This document shows, one piece after another, positions 9,475 through 20,389 of a DNA stretch of 64,000 nucleotides (the first letter of the stretch is position 1; the number at the start of each line of letters is the position of its first letter). The stretch lies in assembly GCA_001683735.1 (NCBI GenBank), contig LUGG01000007.1, forward strand, positions 992,001 through 1,056,000. Reading direction: 5' to 3'. This DNA comes from Grifola frondosa (taxonomy: Eukaryota > Basidiomycota > Agaricomycetes > Polyporales > Grifolaceae). A program made the position numbers and the translations under genes. Under the pieces are notes generated by a model. The model ran no database searches and was not told the DNA's origin. It saw nothing but the letters and a program-made list of their open reading frames with translations.

Positions 9475-12400
9475 CTAATCCAAGTCCATCCCGTCATCCA
9501 CTCCCAGATCTGCCAGAGCACCATGCTGACATCATCTTCAGTGTTGTCAAGACACTCCGGTAAGTAGTGTCGACTCACCGTATCCACTTTGTCCACGAAA
9601 TGATCACATCCGGCTTCTAATAACCTCAAATAACGGTCAGCCTGTCTATGAATTAATTCATCATTAATTCAGGCCTGCAAACAGGTGCAAACGCACTTAC
9701 TTTCGAGCATATGCCGCTTCGCCCGGCAGACCCAACTGGTCCGCCGCATCGGCCTTCTTGCTCCAGTGCCTCTTGAAGTGCGAGAAGAAGCGCACCGTTC
9801 GTCGCATCTCTTCCTCCAATAAGCGGACCTGCTCGTCCCAGCGCTGCTTCAGGGCACTTGATCTGAACCAATGAACCCGCAACGCTAAGAAACATGTCAA
9901 ACAATCTGTCACTCGGAAGTAACCCATAGGCCGGTACCGTCATCAAAGAAATCCCTATATTTCTCATCCTGCTGCTCCTCCACGAACGAGAAACTCTCCC
10001 ATATCCACGATGGATCTCCTTGCTCTGTCCGAGTTGCTGTTGGGCAGAATACAAAGTAAACTTGCGCACATCTTCTGGCTTGAGCTCACGATATGTCCGA
10101 TCTTCTCGTTTCATGCCTAGGGTAATCAGTGTCCGTCGCGCTCTGCGATACTTACTTGCTGCTTCGTTGATGGCTTGCTGTTTTCTTTCTGATTTGATTT
10201 GTTGCTCTGGTTGTTGTTTTGGCCGGAAACATTGTGTTTTTGGATTTTGAAGGCTTCGTTGGTGATGATGTGTTTTCTGACTTCGTCGAGAGCTGCTTTC
10301 GCCTGAACTTGGCGTAAAGTCTTCTCCACCTCGACCACAGACACCATGCTGGCATGCCGCTGTACTCTGGGGTCGTAAGATGATGGCAGATCAATTCGCA
10401 CCGCATCGATTTCGTGCCACAAAGGAGGGCGAGGTGGCGGAGTTGGCGGATGACGCCGCTTGCCTGCTGTGGTGGTCGCTTGCCCGGTGTCGTCATCGGC
10501 AGGGTCGTCGACGTCAGGGGGGCCAAAGGGAAGGAGGCGTGAAAGCATCTTGGACAGCCACAACGACCGCTGCGGCAGCCTCCTCCAAAAGGGGACCCAC
10601 GTGCCGGTCGTACTGTTCCTTCCAAAGATCCAGCTTCTCTACGAATTGTTTTCGCTTGGCCGAAATATCCCCTCGCATGCTGTCCGTTCCATCATCGCCC
10701 GCAATGTCCGTCAAGAGTTCGATCCTAAAATCCTTAAGCGTCAAATGATTCGTGAACGCAAAGAGACATACTTCAGGTCCTCCAATGCCATCCCCTCTTC
10801 AATCACAGTCATCAGGACACATGTCGTCCTGCCGGATACTGTCGAACGCGCCGTTAACTGAGCCAGCAGTTGTGTCTGCATAAGCGCTAGATGTCCTGCA
10901 TCAACAACGATTTCGAGAGATGGTGAAGCAAGGCACCGACCTGTGTCCTGGCGGGGCTCGTAAGGATTCTCCAGCCCCTTGTGGTTGTTGATGTCCGTAA
11001 CCTGCTTCAACCATGTGCGCTCGACGTCTTTCCATTCAGCAAGCTTCTGGGCCGCAACACTGGATTCAACCTTCGCAAGATGATCGCGAGCTACTTCTAA
11101 TTGTTCAATGGCGATGACATATTTTGACACAAGTGTGCCGCCTTCATTCAACAGACGTTAGCGCCACATTCTGGATATCAAGGCGGACTTACTCAATGCA
11201 TGCGCCCGTCGCACGTTCATGTCGGAATGATGGTCGTTGATGATATCGTGACGATGTCCAGAGGTCATCTCTCTCGTCCGACCGGCGAGCGCATTGAGGG
11301 TTGCCCAAATTCGTTCCGGAGCTTCACCATCCGTCATACCCACGCCGGGCAGCCAGTAGTACGAAAACTTGTAGCGACATTGTGCATTGTGGGCTGGTAG
11401 GTGGAACTTGCCCACCGCAGCTAGCGTCCTCGGGAATATCTTATCCTTAATGGAAGCCAGGTCCGCCATATTGACGGCGATCCACTTCATGCGCTCGAGG
11501 AAGTGGATGCGATATTGGCAGTTGATGTCGTAACCCGAGACGTGCAATAATAATAGTATCCATCGCTGTAAGCCAGAAAGCATCGCGTAATCCACATAGG
11601 CAAACCTGTCCAGCAGCGTCCTATCAGTTAAAATAGCACGACTCGTACCGACTCGTACCTTTCTCCCTTCTGTAAATCAACGCCTCCGCCAGGGAGCACG
11701 AACATGTGCCGAGCACAAGACAGCCCGACAGTCCCCGAAATACGACCGCCGTATCGTCCATATCCCATCGCACCAAATTTATGACAGGTCGTTGGCTGGC
11801 GTATCCATGTAAGCTAACTTACGCAAACACACATCAATCACTCACCTCTTTCTGTGCTGGACCGAGTCGCTTTTCGAACTTGTCGAAATCATGTTCGTTC
11901 GCGTAGTAAGCCGCACCCAACATCAGAGGAAAATCGAGGGGATCCATCGGCTTCATTCTTTGGTTCTGTTGGAAGTTGCCATCCACCGTATGGAAAAGAG
12001 CATCTAAATATCTGACAATCCATCAGCGACATTTCATATTAGAATATTCATGACCTACTGTTCACCGCGCGGCCTGCTACGCCAATTTGGATCCATATTG
12101 ATGTCCGGTTGAGGGCATGCTGGGCATAGAATCGCTAAGGATCCCGCTTTCATATCCCGCCCCGGCTTCTCGCCCGCTCGCTTGGCCGCTCGCAAAAAAA
12201 TGAACTCTCGCATCGTTGTAAGCAACTCCCTATATCGATCCTATGCCTGCGTTAGACCAAACATCAAACTCAACCCGATAGGCGCAACTCACCGGCACGG
12301 TTTCTGGGAAAACATTATTCGTGGATCGCCGCAAAAAAGTGTAGTAGTCGTGAGCGTTGATCTGCGATTGGAGGGAAAGTAAATGGAAGTCTCGAAGCAT

Positions 12401-13209
12401 GTCGACCACGAAAGCTGTCATGGGCTGTTCCCATGAGCCGGGGAATAGCCCAAACTGCAGAAGTTGGAGAGGCTGAGGAGTGGGAGTGACGTTGCCCTGT
12501 GACAGACAAGCACAAAAGTGCACGGACATCGTGTCGACACCATGATTATGGACAATCGTCATATGGCGAGGTTCCGATGAAGAACGCGGACACTTGCCGC
12601 CGTCGTGTCCAAGAAAAATGACAAGCCCGAGATCGCCCAGCATGCGTCGACGCCAAAAGCGTTTCGAAGAATCCCATTCTTCCACACGATGAAAGGGATT
12701 GTGTTGATGGTCTCGCACGATGCACGCAAGACAGACTGTCGGCGGATGGTAGCAGTCGAAACATCGGTACATTGTCGCCGGCGTAGCCTCTGATAAACCG
12801 CATGATGGACATTGGGGTGGCGTTGGGCCCGCTTCCCCCTCCAACCACGTTCCCAGCGCGCGAACGGCCCAATCTTTCAAGAACTGCGTCATTCGCACCG
12901 AAGGAGGCTGCCAACATGCGTCATATCGAACCCGAACACATTCTACAAGTGACCGTAACTTACAATCGTGTTGTTAACCTTGGCCTTCTTCTTGGCCGGC
13001 AGGTCTTCCGATGCATGCTGGCTACTGACACCTTCAGGCGCGGAAGAAGGTCCTTCAACCCCGTTCTCTTGCTTTCTATCTCTCGCAGCCCAGGGATTTA
13101 GGGGTGTCCGTTGCGTGGATGGCGGTCCTTGGTTGGATGCGAATACATTGCCCAGGCCAAAAAAACCACGAGGATTTGCTTGAAGCTTAGACTTTGGCTT
13201 TGGACCCAT
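9475..13209 (-). CDS. KDZ-family transposase
   Basis: A long spliced minus-strand gene. After a basic N-terminus (MGPKPKSKLQANPRGFFG; nuclear-localisation-like KKKAKV) comes a cysteine cluster, CPSCG then YRCFDCYHPPTVCLACIVRD and HNPFHRVEEW, the CxC-type zinc module typical of KDZ proteins. A second Cys/His part and CPACPQPDINMDPNW follow. The catalytic region contains HTVDGNFQQNQRMKPMDPLD, then YDINCQYRIHFLERM, GKFHLPAHNAQCRYKFSYYW and GMTDGEAPERIWA, the conserved D/H/E-bearing blocks of the family. The C-terminal third (about 11150-9650) is helical, coiled-coil-like. Introns such as GTAAGTTACGG to TTGGCAG near 12970-12915 join in frame. The stop chosen (9475) follows DDGMDLD. It probably cuts and integrates the 17.6 kb element. 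Some exon joins were not proven, so activity is unknown. Confidence 0.85.
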
Positions 13210-13269
13210 GAGGCACGGAAGAAAGAATCGCTTGAAGTGTTACTAGGGATGGCTGAACGAATGGCGTGA

Positions 13270-13405
13270 TGCGTGATGCGCGAAATCCGTGACTTTGGAG
13301 GGTTAAGAAAATGGGCTGGAAGTGTTACGCGGAAATCTGTGACTTTCCGGAGTCCGTATTACGAGAGCGAACGCGGCGTGGACGCGGAAATCCATGACGT
13401 TCCAA
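13270..13405 (+). repeat. three spaced copies of a CGCGGAAATCCGTGACTTT-like motif
   Basis: GCGCGAAATCCGTGACTTTGG, CGCGGAAATCTGTGACTTTCC and CGCGGAAATCCATGACGTTCC occur within 140 bases, 60-80 bases downstream of the KDZ gene's start on its upstream side. They could be promoter or protein-binding repeats. A short CATAG microsatellite follows at about 13455-13470. Confidence 0.6.
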
Positions 13406-13612
13406 TGTTGTCAATTCTCAGGAGCTGGGACGTGGCCGCGGGCCGCGTAGCATGGCATAGCATAGCATAGCAGACGACATGGTACAAGCAGCACAAGTGC
13501 AACAACGGCTACGTCGGTACGAACTACTATACTCATAGTTTCGAATAGGAAGAGATAAGGACAGTTCCAGCGCGATGGCCAAAGGCACGGCGTGCAAACG
13601 ATGCGGTCCTCC

Positions 13613-14449
13613 TCACTCTTCTGCATTGTAATATGACGGAAGGTGCGTGTAACTGCGCATAAACTTGCTCCACTGCAACTGAACGTTAGCAATCGTCAAT
13701 CAGACAACCATTATTACTCACAGGCAGATGCTCGCGTGCATAGCGCACAATTTTGAGCAAGTTCATGTCGAGGTCCTGAGGGTCAGCCGTCGAGGCCATC
13801 CTTACCATCTTCGAAATTTCCTCGAAGGCATAGTCGTGTGTGACACGCTCCTCGCAGAAGAAGAGGAAAATCTGCGCAAAACTATGGAGGAGTGAACGTT
13901 CCAACGACGACGTAACGCGAACCACATCCGGGCTGTCGAGGCGAGCCATGACTTTGCCCACTCAATCGAATAGCCCACGTTTCCTCTCTCAACGGGCATG
14001 GGAAACTGAAAATAAGTGAGTACAAGCCGTGGAGACGAGCATTAGAAATATGCATACCAGCCGTTCCTGGCGAGGAAGTTCTGGGGGTAATGTACTAACT
14101 CGACGTAATACTGCACCGAAAGCGAGCCATCCATATGCCTCTCGTGCTCAACGCGCATCGCAAGGCCCTGGGATGCGTCGGGGGAGGCGTCAGGTACTCT
14201 CTCGGGCTCGATCCGAAGCGCGAAGCCTTGGGAAGCGGTGACAGTGGCGCTGGATGCAACAGCGGAGGGAGCGGAAGCACAAGGAATGGCAATCGTCACT
14301 CCATGAACGGAGTTCGCGATGTGGAGGTGCAGAGTGGGCTGGGGGGGCTCCATCGGAGCAGGAGGCGCGGTCGTTTGAGTAGACACAGATTTATACGGAG
14401 CGCGGGTTCGACGACTGGCACCAGCATCCGAACAGCCAACGGGGGCCAT
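13613..14449 (-). CDS. Unknown protein gene inside the KDZ element, divergent to the plus-strand gene set
   Basis: Start chosen at 14449 (MAPVGCSDAGASRRTRAPYK). A low-complexity N-terminal half with an internal duplication around DASQGFALRIEPER and DASQGLAMRVEHER leads to DGSLSVQYYVELVHYPQNFL. After an intron come VGYSIEWAK and, in another frame, MARLDSPDVVRVTSSLERSL with THDYAFEEISKMVRMASTAD. A last intron (GTGAGTAAT to GTTCAG) leads to LQWSKFMRSYTHLPSYYNAE and the stop at 13613. The frame change between EWAK and VMARLD has no room for an intron, so a single-base loss or decay is likely. I do not recognise a named domain. The ending is convincing as coding because the splice sites restore a sensible tail. 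Confidence 0.55.
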
Positions 14450-15458
14450 TGCAGGACTCAACAGCGAATGGAAAGTGAATGCAGTGAAAGCAAGCGGCCC
14501 GGGCAAAAAGACGACGGAGGAAAACCTGGAAGCCGGGGGGTTGGAAGTGGCCAAAAAGTTGATCCGAAGGGATACGAGTGGCTCCACAGTGGGCGAAGCC
14601 CACTGGAGCGCGACTCGAATGCGATGAACTCGACGGTAACGCTTGTGCGCCCGGAGTTCATCGGTCTTGAAGAAGATGGCGGCAGGGTTGAGCGCAGACA
14701 GACGTCGACAGAGACACCGCCCGCGAACAGACAGGTGGCGGGCGCTCAGGCGGGGATTGGAACAATTCCCACGCACGGACCTTCCAAGCGCGCATCAAGG
14801 TTTGCCACGTCACACTCCTCCTGTTCCATCGCCCGCCCCTCTCCCTTCCGTCCAATTCAAGTAAGTCCCGCCCCTTTTGTGAAGGCCCACACTGACTGCT
14901 CGCAGCATCGCGGCTTTTATTCTTCCACAGGACTACACGCAAGAGCGTCTGTGCGAAGGGAGCTCCAGCTACCCAACGCCGCGCAATCCATCCTGAGCGA
15001 CAGCATCGTTTGCTGTTTGCCGGGTGTTGCTCTCCTCCGACCTGGACGACTCGACCTGGACGACTTATCAGCATTTCCTTCCGGCGATCTCACCTATCCT
15101 CCCTACGTGCCCTTTTCTTTGCTTTGCTGCAGCGCTTCTTTTGGGCTGTTCTCTCTTCCGCTGTCGTTCTCCCCAGGAGTGTGGTACGTGTGGTGGTGAT
15201 ATCACAAGGTACGTCTTGAATTTCGTTTGCACACATGTCACGCTCATTCATGCAACATTGCCTCACCTATGCACGCGTCTGTGTCCGTAGTTAATATTGT
15301 TACCTGCTGTCCCATACCAGATTTTCATAGTTGGCCTGTATCCTGTATCCGGCTCTTGATTTCGAATAGAAAATCTTAATTTGCACGCCGTTGTACGTAG
15401 GCCTTCAGCTCGATGCGATCACCAGTAGATGCTGACACAAAAATGAAAAAAAAACAGC
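14450..15458. other. bidirectional intergenic region in the KDZ element
   Basis: Lies between divergent genes and probably holds both promoters. A 354-residue plus-strand open frame (14135-15199) crosses it but overlaps the coding minus strand and has no family-like content. CT-rich stretches near 14800-15180 look like fungal leader sequence. Confidence 0.45.
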
Positions 15459-17682
15459 ATGCCTCGTCCGGAAAATGTTATGGAGCCCCCTGGACCGCGG
15501 CCGACCACTTGGCTCGGTGGCGGGCCCCCGTCGCAGGCCCCCGACGGCACGCTTGTTTTGAAAAAGAACGCGAAGCTCAGTAAGTGGCTCCATCGTACCG
15601 GTCTAGCGGGTCGCTAAATTGTTTTCCAGAGCGCAGCCAGATCCTCCATGCATTCGACGCGCTCGTTGCAGCAGAGGCGAGTAGTTCGGGTGCAATCTGG
15701 ACGTCGCCAAACCAGACGTGGGTTCCACGATTTCCTGTGGCGCGTAACGGTGGTATCGACACCATGGAGGATGGACGTTGGGGCTATCATGAGTTTTCTC
15801 GGTGGCCGCAGAATTTTGATTTCCGTTCGTTGTACCAGCTTGCATTCCCGCAAAGCCCTCCCCGACGGCCCGACGGAGGTATTTTTCCGTCGCATTCGTG
15901 ATGAGGATTTCGAGGCCGATCGTAGTCTTGACGGCTTGGGTTTTTTGCGACCCGCGTTTATGGCTGAACTCTCTGTTGGAGTGGAAAAAGTTATGCGGCG
16001 TTGGGAAGTCTCCGGGCTCCGAAGGCCCAAACAGCGCTATCCGGGAGAAAATCTGCGTGCTATCCTCATCAATCTCCTCGATCGTCTTCGATTGCTACCC
16101 GTCCACCTCGAGACCGCTATTTGTGTTGCTGCGCATGTACAACGTACGGCATTGGAGCTCGCAGGTTTCACAACTTGGATTGAAATCATAGCCGATCGCT
16201 GGGATAATCACAGTTTCGTTGCCGTGACGTCTTGCCTGTACTGGGAGCATTCGCATTGAGCGCTGCAGTTGCTCAGAAGTTGTATCGAGTCGGTCTTCCG
16301 GTGTGGCTCATTCAGTGGCACACCCCTCGTCTTACTATCTACGATGTAGTGTCAGCGTCGTCTCTCCCGTTCGACATGTCGACGAATCCTGGCGGTGCGA
16401 GGTTCGTCACTTTGCGCGGAGATGAAACTTCCCTCATGAATCAAGCGGGCAACTGGCAGCAAATCATGTGGAATGCCTTGGTTCATAACATTGGTGATCG
16501 TCGTCTCGGGTCCTTACTCCCTGCAGTTGAAGAGACAAAGAAGCGCAAGCACGAGCATGATGATAGGTCTGAGCCTCCAGCCAAGAAGACGCATCGTGGC
16601 AGGCGGGGCAGGAAGTCAGCTCGGCCTGACGGGAAGGCGAATGAAGGAGATGACCACTGTGACGTACCAGCGGACGCAGAGGCTCGCGATAACAACCGGG
16701 GTGCGCTTGCTATCGTGACGCATCATCCTACGGTTCAACACTATCCTCCTCCTTCAGTCATCGGTATCTCTCCGCCCTGGATCTCCGCGCTCCAGCAGGT
16801 CTCTCCTGTACCCTCCCCACCTGCGTCCCACAAGTACTTCTATCCGCCTCCCTTCCTTCTACAGCTGATGCCATCAGCCCCCCCCGACCACCGCAGCGCA
16901 TGAGAAGGTGGGGCGATACCTGCACAATCTCGCGCGCATCAGGTCTTTTTGCCGTCAGCGCTTGATCGACCCGTCTATAGGAGGGGCGCCGCTCACTCTC
17001 GTGGAATGGCGTGAAGCTCTGTGGGGTGCATACGAATACGATGCTTTTGCTCCGGCCCCTGCGGGTGCATCCGAGAGGGGCCAGAAGCGCCACACCGCTA
17101 AGCTTGATATGCGTCGTTTGTGCGCGAAAGGTGCTCGTCTGACTTCCTATCAAGACTCAGACCAGCCCGCGCTCGCTGGAATCACTGTCACGGCAGAGAG
17201 CGCTCGCCACGATCCGCGTGTTCTGGCTCATCTCGCATGGGAGTCGCATGAGATCAACTTCCGCGCGGAATTGCTGGCACTGGATGAAGTGGAGATGGAC
17301 CGGTCATCATGGACGGATCTCATTCGTTGGGGTAGAGAGATGGATGTTGCGCGAGTGTGGTGCCCAGCAGGGTGGGTATGAGCATTGTGCCCGTGGAGTG
17401 GAATACCAATCCGGCGGCGTATCTCTGGCACCCTCCAACGACTGTGGGTTGGGAACGAGGGAGGTTTCACTTAGCTGCCCTCGTGCACGTCTTTGCCTCT
17501 TGCCCAGGGTGCCACGCCATCTCGTGCTGAGGTCGGACGACATTCTCACCTGCTCGGCGGAGGAACATGCCCGCATTCAACGGGATGCGGTGACCTTCTA
17601 CACCGAATCGTTTGTGAGGGTCTTCAGACGTTTGCCCATCCCTCCAGCCTTCATGCTTATGCCGGACGTTGCCCCGTGTTAG
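15459..17682 (+). CDS. Unknown protein of an Agaricomycete multi-copy family, in the KDZ element
   Basis: Starts MPRPENVMEPPGPRPTTWLG; an intron 15580-15629 joins in frame to RSQILHAFDALVAAEASSSG. Further pieces are FEADRSLDGLGFLRPAFMAEL, PVLGAFALSAAVAQKLYRVG followed by LPVWLIQW, a basic KKRKHEHDDRSEPPAKKTHR segment, RIRSFCRQRLIDPSIGGAPL followed by LVEWREALWG, and a tail with EEHARIQRDAVTFYTESFVR ending at 17682. From memory the AFALSAAVAQKLYRVGLPVW and EWREALWG blocks belong to a family present in many copies in polypore genomes, without an assigned function. The reading frame changes near 15870, 16230 and 17385 without good introns, so this copy is damaged or the sequence has missing bases. 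The KKRK and KKTHR stretch suggests a nuclear protein. Confidence 0.6.
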
Positions 17683-18101
17683 TCAATTTGTCTTGAGCAA
17701 TGACACTGTTCTTTCCTTAGTGATCGCCCCTTCGTACTGTACGAGTAGATGGATCATCGCGGACTTCTTGTGCTCCCCTCCCCCATGCAGTTCTTTTTGC
17801 TTTCGTCGTTTTCAATTTGCTTCTTCTACTTGGTCTTGGGATGCGTGCGTTCAGCGTCGGCACACTTGGGCGCTCGTGCCGTGGATTTGGCTCGCCTGAT
17901 CGGAAGAATTGCTCTGTGGCATCGTCGCTTGTATGATTTTTGCAATTTACTGTGTATACGATTATCCCCTCTGGAGCGCTGAGTTTTTCTCTGAGGGTAG
18001 GTAAGTGTAACGTTCCGTTAGTCCACTTGCAAGCGTCGTCGCATCAACAAGTCAGTATGTCACCGTTCTCAAGTCTGCACTGGTTGACTATCTTCACAGG
18101 G
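17683..18101. other. intergenic region with probable leader intron
   Basis: No coding sequence supported. A GTAAGTGTAACG at about 18001 and CTTCACAG at 18092-18099 look like an intron in the 5' leader of the next gene, or in an upstream exon not recognised. Confidence 0.45.
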
Positions 18102-19958
18102 ATGGGGAAGACAAAATGGCGACTTGCAGAACTCGAATTCTTGCATCAGTGCTGTCAAACTCCCGATATCAAGAGCACTCTGGAAGAAAAGGGCGGTGGG
18201 GTCAAGGCAGCGTTGTTACTCACTGATCGGTATCACGCTCACTTTGGTGAGACAGCATTTCCAGCGGAAAGTGAAGAGGCGTTCGAAATGCGGCCGAATG
18301 GCCCCAAGAGGAAGAATCGCAAGACCTTGGTGCGGGAATTAGCTGAGACGGCGGACGAGGCCCAGCTCAGACGGTCAGAAATTCCTACGGTAATTGTTAC
18401 TCGTCGCCAGAATGAAATTATGACTGACATGCAGGTCCACAGCGCATTCGTAACTGGATGAAGAACACTATCGCCAAGAAGAAGAAACCTGTGGAGCTGC
18501 CTGTTCCTCCCGTTCCGTCTGCGCGGAGCACGCCACGCAAAGTCACTGCCCTCGATGTGTACAAGTCCACCCATCCCGACCGTCCCAAAGTGGAGATCAT
18601 CGAAGGACGGGATGGCCGCATGAGAGCAATCTCGGCAAATTTGCTTCCGAGGCCAAGGTTCGTTTCGAGCAACTTGACGACGCGGACAAGGCTGCTTTGG
18701 ACGCCGAGGCACGCTCTCGCTCAGCCGGCCAAGTCAATGAAGGAGGACTTCAAGACGATGATGAACGGGCGAGGTAATATATCCGTAGGCTGGCATTCAG
18801 GCACTGACGAACCATCGATTCACAGGAAATCGGCAGCGCTGCCTCAGTGGATGGAGGCTACCGCTAAGAGCTGGGAGGCACAAACGGGCTGGATAGGTTA
18901 TTTCATCTTAGGTGGAGTGGACGCAGCCGGGAAATTGCAGGCATATGCGTGAGTTGGCTACAAAGAACTTACGTCCATATCTAACGTTCCTTTGGATAGT
19001 ACCAATACAGGAATAGACTCTACTGGTGCCAACTTCGAAGAACGGTTGGCTCGCGTTTTGAGATGGGATAAAGACGACATCCGGACCAAATTCTGGGAAT
19101 ATTTGGCCGACGTGTTCAAACGTGAGCCGCATCTGTATAGTTACGTATGTGTACTCACCATCTGGATGTAGGACCTATGCCCGTTGCAGATGATGCAATG
19201 AAACGCTGACAACCGTTCGTTCGCAGTCACCTCCCGGTTGTTCTCCCGGGGAAACGCACGGCCCCCAAACCGTAGTTGAGACTACTTCTCAACAACTTGC
19301 TCATTTACTTAGCCGGCGCCTCGCTTGCCTCTCCGGCGATCCCTGTACCAAGCGTGGTCGGTACATCAGGCGCTTCTCCACTCACGCCTGCGCCTCCTTC
19401 CTCGACACCTGTTTTGTTTCTTCACACTCCCACTTCGGCAATTCCTGCACCAAGCGCGGCCACATTACCCATTGCTTCTGATGGCATGAAGAAGAAATCG
19501 CGCCAGAAGGCGAAAAAGTCGAAGAAGTCGAAGACGTCGACGGCGGCGGATAAAACGGCGATGGGTGAGTTACATTGCTTGCCCCCTCCGAGCGTCTTCC
19601 AGAAAGCCAATTCCTGTGTAGAAATCACACAGCGCATGAATGCCTCCGCTAGAGTAGCCCGAGCCAAAGTTGCCACTACTAAGATTGCCGTCGCAAAAGC
19701 TGTCGCGGCTGAGGTCGCAGGAGCAAAAGCTTCACGCTCAGTAGAGTCTCAAATTCTGCGGTCTTCGCGAGAGCGTCGCCCATCTAGTCGGTCGCTGGGT
19801 GAGGACCCGTAAGTGTGAATTTATTCTGTGATTTCCCTGCATATTTGAACTCTGGAGACGTGACTAGGCTCATGACTACTGTCGCTCGTGCCAAGCGTCA
19901 GCGGACGGATGGTATAGAGGACGCCAGTGCTCTGAAGAAGTGCAAAACCCGTCAGTAA
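18102..19958 (+). CDS. Unknown basic protein with helical core, in the KDZ element
   Basis: Begins MGKTKWRLAELEFLHQCC right after a splice acceptor. It has a basic region MKNTIAKKKKPVELP after an intron near 18391-18434, then YKSTHPDRPKVEIIEGRDGR, ESNLGKFASEAKVRFEQLDD with ADKAALDAEARSRS, WMEATAKSWEAQTGWIGYFI, and NTGIDSTGANFEERLARVLR. Introns GTAATATATCC to TTCACAG and GTGAGTTGG to GGATAG join these in frame. A long Pro/Ala/Ser region with KKKSRQKAKKSKKSK and an Ala/Lys-rich repeat follows, and the gene ends in KKCKTRQ at 19956-19958. The KVRFEQLDDADKAALDAEA part loosely recalls an HMG-box helix pair; that is a guess. The lysine stretches fit a DNA-binding nuclear protein. No assigned family. 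Confidence 0.6.
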
Positions 19959-20389
19959 ATTGTAGCGACGTTGTAGGTGGTCCAGCGGTTCCTTCCTTAG
20001 AACTTCCGTAGTTACTTCACTCGTCTCGTACCATAGTTCTTACGCTGGAACGAATAAATCCGAGGGATCGTATTACGCCGACACCGATTTGCAAGCATAC
20101 ACAGGATGAGCAAACGTCTGCACATTCCTGCGCGATCGGGACTGTTCATCCGGCAACTGCGATCTACGGGAGGTTACGCCCTTTTTTTTTAAATTGCGTT
20201 TCACCTCATGTGCACTCTGATAGGGCTATATTCACCCGTCCTTTTTTTCCGCCATGGCCGTGGAACGGCGTCCGGCGCAGCGGCGACGTTAGCTTCACAT
20301 TTGCGAGTTATAGGCTTGGAACTCGCTTTCTACCAAAGCCCGCCCCCGCCCTCCACCCTCTTTACCAGTGTCACAAACTTGTACTTGCC
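19959..20389. other. intergenic region in the KDZ element
   Basis: No coding sequence recognised; contains a run of T near 20180 and the pyrimidine-rich leader of the next gene. Confidence 0.5.

Noticed and set aside
14135..15199. 354-codon open frame on the plus strand
   Set aside because: It lies antisense to the spliced minus-strand gene ending at 13613, whose last exon and splice sites are convincing; its translation is Gly/Arg/Ser-rich with no motif.
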